From Rhytidiadelphus loreus (lineage: Eukaryota; Streptophyta; Bryopsida; Hypnales; Hylocomiaceae): DNA of 64,000 bases. The notes below the pieces were generated by a model. That model ran no database searches and had not been told where the DNA came from. It saw nothing but the letters and a program-made list of their open reading frames with translations. Shown in pieces: positions 60,255-64,000 of this stretch. The position numbers and the translations under genes were made by a program. Positions within the stretch are counted from its first letter, which is position 1. Every line of letters begins with the position of its first letter. The stretch lies in NCBI GenBank assembly GCA_947034895.1, contig OX344765.1:25611001-25675000 (forward strand). Reading direction: 5' to 3'.

Positions 60255-61023
60255 TCACAAGGAGATTTTTCTGGTTTCCTACATTATCAATGTAGTAAAA
60301 TCAAGGAAAACACCACTTTCGAAAGTGTGAGCATGTAGAGATTTGGAATCGCTATGTAGAATTTCAGTCATTTTAGTACATTACATAGTAAACAACCCAA
60401 TTTACTACTTTCTAGCATACATTCCTATTATGCATGATTGTAGTAAAATACATAACATAGGAAACAACCCAGTTTTACTACTTTCTCACACACATTTGAA
60501 AAAAAATGTGATTTTACCATGTAGTTTTTTTGTTGAGGACATTATCCCATAAGGATTGTCGGTGTTGAGACTCCGGTGGAGTATAAGAGGCAAGCTTCCC
60601 ACATCGTTGCATCGCAGCTTTTGCCTCCATTTGGAATGTTCAAAGTATTGTACTGTGGGGTACATTGTACACTACAATGTTATACAGCATACAATAATGT
60701 ATCCTTTGTATTGTTACGAAAGGAACAAAATTGTGTATTGATATTAATATTTCTCATAAATAATTGGTCCATGAAAGACTACACTCTACTTTCCTTGTTT
60801 CAGTTTACTACATTCTCAATTCACTACATTTTCCATTTCCTACGTTCCCAATTTACTACATTTTCCATTCACTACATTTGTCATTTTACTACTTTCGAAA
60901 TGTAGAGATGGTAGTGCATTCACTACATTCTGTCTTTTACTACTTTAGTCTTAAGTACATAGGAAAATAGGTAGTAAAATGCCCTGTTTTCCTAGGTAGT
61001 AAAACGAAATAATCTCCCTGTGA
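60255..61023. mobile_element. foldback-like element rich in TTTACTAC words
   Basis: Ends TCACAAGGAGATT and AATCTCCCTGTGA are inverted repeats with one difference. AAT flanks both sides if the element starts at CACA. Both halves are full of TTTACTACATT and GTAGTAAAA words in mainly opposing orientations. There is no transposase. A CACTA-like origin is possible from the CAC end and 3-bp duplication. Confidence 0.55.
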
Positions 61024-64000
61024 ATTCCAGTTTCCAAATCCTATCTACAACCACATTCATATTGCACCTCCAAAGCTACATCTTATGAACATCTCCATGT
61101 GCATGTTCACGCTCGCATCATTCGTGCAAACTCTCCTGCATCGTTGCTGCCACAGTCGGCTTTTGAAAACTCTTGCTCCGTAAGATAAGTTTCACAGTCT
61201 TGGACTTGAGTCCTAGTTCATTGAAGTAACTTCACTTCCTCGCTAGTCTTTTCTGTACAATACTACAAAGGTGGATTGTGGGTTTGGGAGCTTTGAGATC
61301 TAGATGTTGAGAGTTTGGTAACACATTTGTGTTTGTGTTCGTTTCCATCGTCTTGTTCCAAGTGACATCCAAGCTATGGTCATTTATGTTTCTAGCTTGT
61401 GTGGAAGCCTATTGGCTTCTTTTTTGTTGCTTCATTTCATCATTGGAGTTTGAAACTAACGATGCAAGATGGCAGATCATCTAGACTTGTGTCTCATTGT
61501 TTCTTGTTGAGAATGGGAATTGGTGCTCTGTTACTTGGGCAATCTGAGGCATTCCTCTCCCTTGCAACTGGATCTACATTACATGTAAGGTGTGTTCTGT
61601 GAATGGACCAAACTAACTAATCTTCTGTTGTTGAAGTTTTTTCAAGGTCATGATGTGTTTTTGTTGTTTCGCTTTGCCAATTATGGATGAATGCATCTAA
61701 TAGTCCATTAGGATTGGATAAGAAGCAACCAATGGCAAATGAAATTAAAGATTTGAAAAGCATGTTGTTGCAATCATGGTCAAAGGATAGGTTGTAATTT
61801 TGAAAAAAAATGAAAAAGATGTTATGAATCATGATTCTTTTGTAAAGTTGTTGTAGAACTTATCTATTAGTTGGTAGATTGATTGATTGCAACTTAGCTC
61901 AAGTAGTTTTGATTTTGAATTGTTTTTTGGATCTAATTGTGGGATCAATTGTATTGCAATTGCTTTCATTCTAGTTCAATGAGTTTTAATGTCTTGCATG
62001 TAGTTAGTATATAATTTCATCAAGTACAAACTTAGATTTTTGAAGTTGATCCCTATTCTTTTGCCATAAAAAATGGGAGTATAAATATGAGCTCACATAT
62101 TTTACATTCTTTCAACAACCTCTCTCAACTAATAAATTCATTTCTAATAAATTTTATAGAAAATGTAGTGTAGAAGATACTCTTGTGACACCACTATTCA
62201 TCTATTGAGATGAAAGGCTTAAAATATTTTCTTGACTCCATTGTATTTGATTATGGACTACCTCTATTTGCTTGGTAATTGTCAAGATTCCATACTTGAA
62301 GATTTTTGACATTTAAGTTTTTATTTGGTAACTAATGCATATGAAAAGAATCTCATTGTCATTGTTAGAAGAACAAACACAACAAAGTATGAATAGAGAC
62401 AAGGCACAATAGGACTTAAGACATGTTCAAAATAAAAAGTATTATGTTTTATTTTCCACTTTTATTTAAAAAAATTAAGGAATCCAATAAATGATTTTAT
62501 ATAGATTTTAGATCATCTAGAAATAAAACAATTCCTTCTTTGTTTGTTTTGAAGCAATTCAAATTTATGTTCATTTGAACAAACTCAATAGTATTCCATT
62601 TGTTCTAAATAGAACCCTTTAAAAAAAAATTGTCATTTTCATGTTGTCTTCACAAGATCTACTCATAAACCACAAAGAGAAAATTTAACCAAAAATCAAA
62701 TGTAATATTTTAACTAAAAAATTGAACATTCTACTAAAAGAGCATACTTTATTTTATACAAGCACTTGGACTCCATCATGTGATAAATTAGGAAAATAGT
62801 CTTAGAAACTACTCTTCAACTATATGGTTTCAATCATCTTTTATCATGCCATGCCTTTTTTTCCAACCCATCCACAAGATAACCTTTTTTCTTCTGTTAT
62901 TATTAAATACACAACAACTCTTGCATTGCAAATTTTCAAAGCACCCTTTGGTGTTTGGATCTTGTTTATTTAGGGTTCACCCTTGATTAAGGGTGGCAAT
63001 TAGATGTAGATCCTTTGAGACAATTTAGAAAGTTGTTTTATATCTGAGAGGATGTTACTTCAACCAAATGAGCTAAAATTCATTTTGTCATTCTATTGTT
63101 GTGCTAATGAAACCAACAATTACACTCATTCATTTGTGAGTATGTGTAAATTCTAAATCATACAAAAAATTAGATACTAAAGCAAGAACTTGGCTTAGCA
63201 TACAAATGATTGTAATGATGCAAGGTCAAACTAAGAGCAACTATGAAGATGGAAGATTTAAATTTTAGAAAATTAGCATGTTCATGAATGTGTACACACT
63301 TGAGACTATCAACCAATGGTAAAAGAGATGGTGAAATACTTGTTTCTTGTTTCATTTGTTTGATAGCTTGTAGGAAGTGAACTTTAGAGGCATGTAGTAG
63401 CAAATGTACATCCATATATATCCATGTACATCCATGAACACATTGATGAAAAAATTATTGATTCATATAAGGATTTCTATAATTATGAAGAAAGAGCAAT
63501 TGCTTGCAAACTTATTGCTTTTTAATGATTTCATCTATCAATATTTTCTTACAAAGATATGCATTGGTTTTCAACATATTATCATATTCACTAAATAAAT
63601 TGTGGGTGAGAGGAAGAAGTACCTTCAAGGACTAGTGGGCAAGAGTGAATTGGTATCCAATGACTTATTGATATAGATTCACACTAGAAGCCTTATCAAT
63701 TTAGAGGTGTGACATGTTTCACCAAACTTTGTCAAGCATTATACTTTTATTTTCTCAATGAGAATTGTAATGTCAATGAGTTGTGATTGTAGAATCTTGA
63801 GATTGATAATAGTGAGCATTGTATGTGTTAAATATTATAAATGTATTTAAGACATGTCACTTGAAAATATTTTTCAATTATTGTTGATGTTCTAGTTGAA
63901 CTGTTTATTTTCCATTTTTTTTGGCTTAATTGGAGGGGTGTATTACTGTTTTTGATAGGATGTTGTGAATTTTGTATCCAATCAGGTCTTTTAGCCAAGT
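61024..64000. other. intergenic DNA, no supported gene
   Basis: A 67-codon frame at 61,399 (MGIGALLLGQSEAFLSLATG) has gene-like composition but no recognised family. The rest is AT-rich without visible structure. The window ends here. Confidence 0.45.

Noticed and set aside
1..64000. CRISPR array, bacterial operon, tRNA or rRNA genes
   Set aside because: The context is a plant nuclear genome; no array, operon-like spacing or recognisable RNA gene was seen by eye.

Overview
This is plant nuclear DNA. It is AT-rich and gene-poor. Its single recognisable host gene has nine exons and GT-AG introns. The rest is transposon matter: a plant hAT transposase, a decayed plant-type mariner, MITEs and telo-box-like repeats. 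The species cannot be named from the sequence. The fit is a land plant with a large, repeat-filled genome, possibly a non-seed plant, but that last point is a guess.

Layout. 1-8.0 kb is repeats, one MITE copy, one small inverted-repeat element and the 5' flank of the host gene. 8,055-14,927 (+) is a patatin-like phospholipase gene of 572 residues, reconstructed here exon by exon. Its third intron holds a second MITE copy. 15.6-16.0 kb is a CACTA-ended MITE containing a perfect 82-bp-arm hairpin. 18.8-19.98 kb is a decayed reading frame, split by the main feature of the window.

The main feature is a giant hAT transposon at 19,979-34,750 (14,772 bp). Its termini match 10 of 11 (CAAGGTTGACA / CAGGGTTGACA) and it is flanked by a perfect 8-bp duplication, CTTGAAAT. 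It carries four protein-coding units: a DUF659/hATC transposase (-); a RING-H2 coiled-coil protein (-); a protein-kinase-like protein (+); and a small acidic protein with a G/Y/S/Q-rich tail (-). The RING and small proteins share an N-terminal domain I do not recognise. GC-rich arrays of CCGTCCG boxes, phased at 21-23 bp, lie upstream of every gene and at both ends, suggesting one shared cis-code for transposition and gene expression. The transposase frame has three in-frame stops and the RING frame one, with no frameshifts. All four could come from C-to-T changes at CGA or CAG.

34.8-49.9 kb is repeat-rich intergenic DNA. It contains a large inverted duplication (arms about 43.6-45.3 and 46.0-47.8 kb) carrying two copies of an unrecognised small gene, with a third degraded copy near 40.0 kb. 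49,985-51,270 is a frameshifted mariner-like transposase. The remainder holds a dispersed repeat in three copies, two more copies of the first MITE family, other inverted-repeat elements, and a possible first exon at 52,417.
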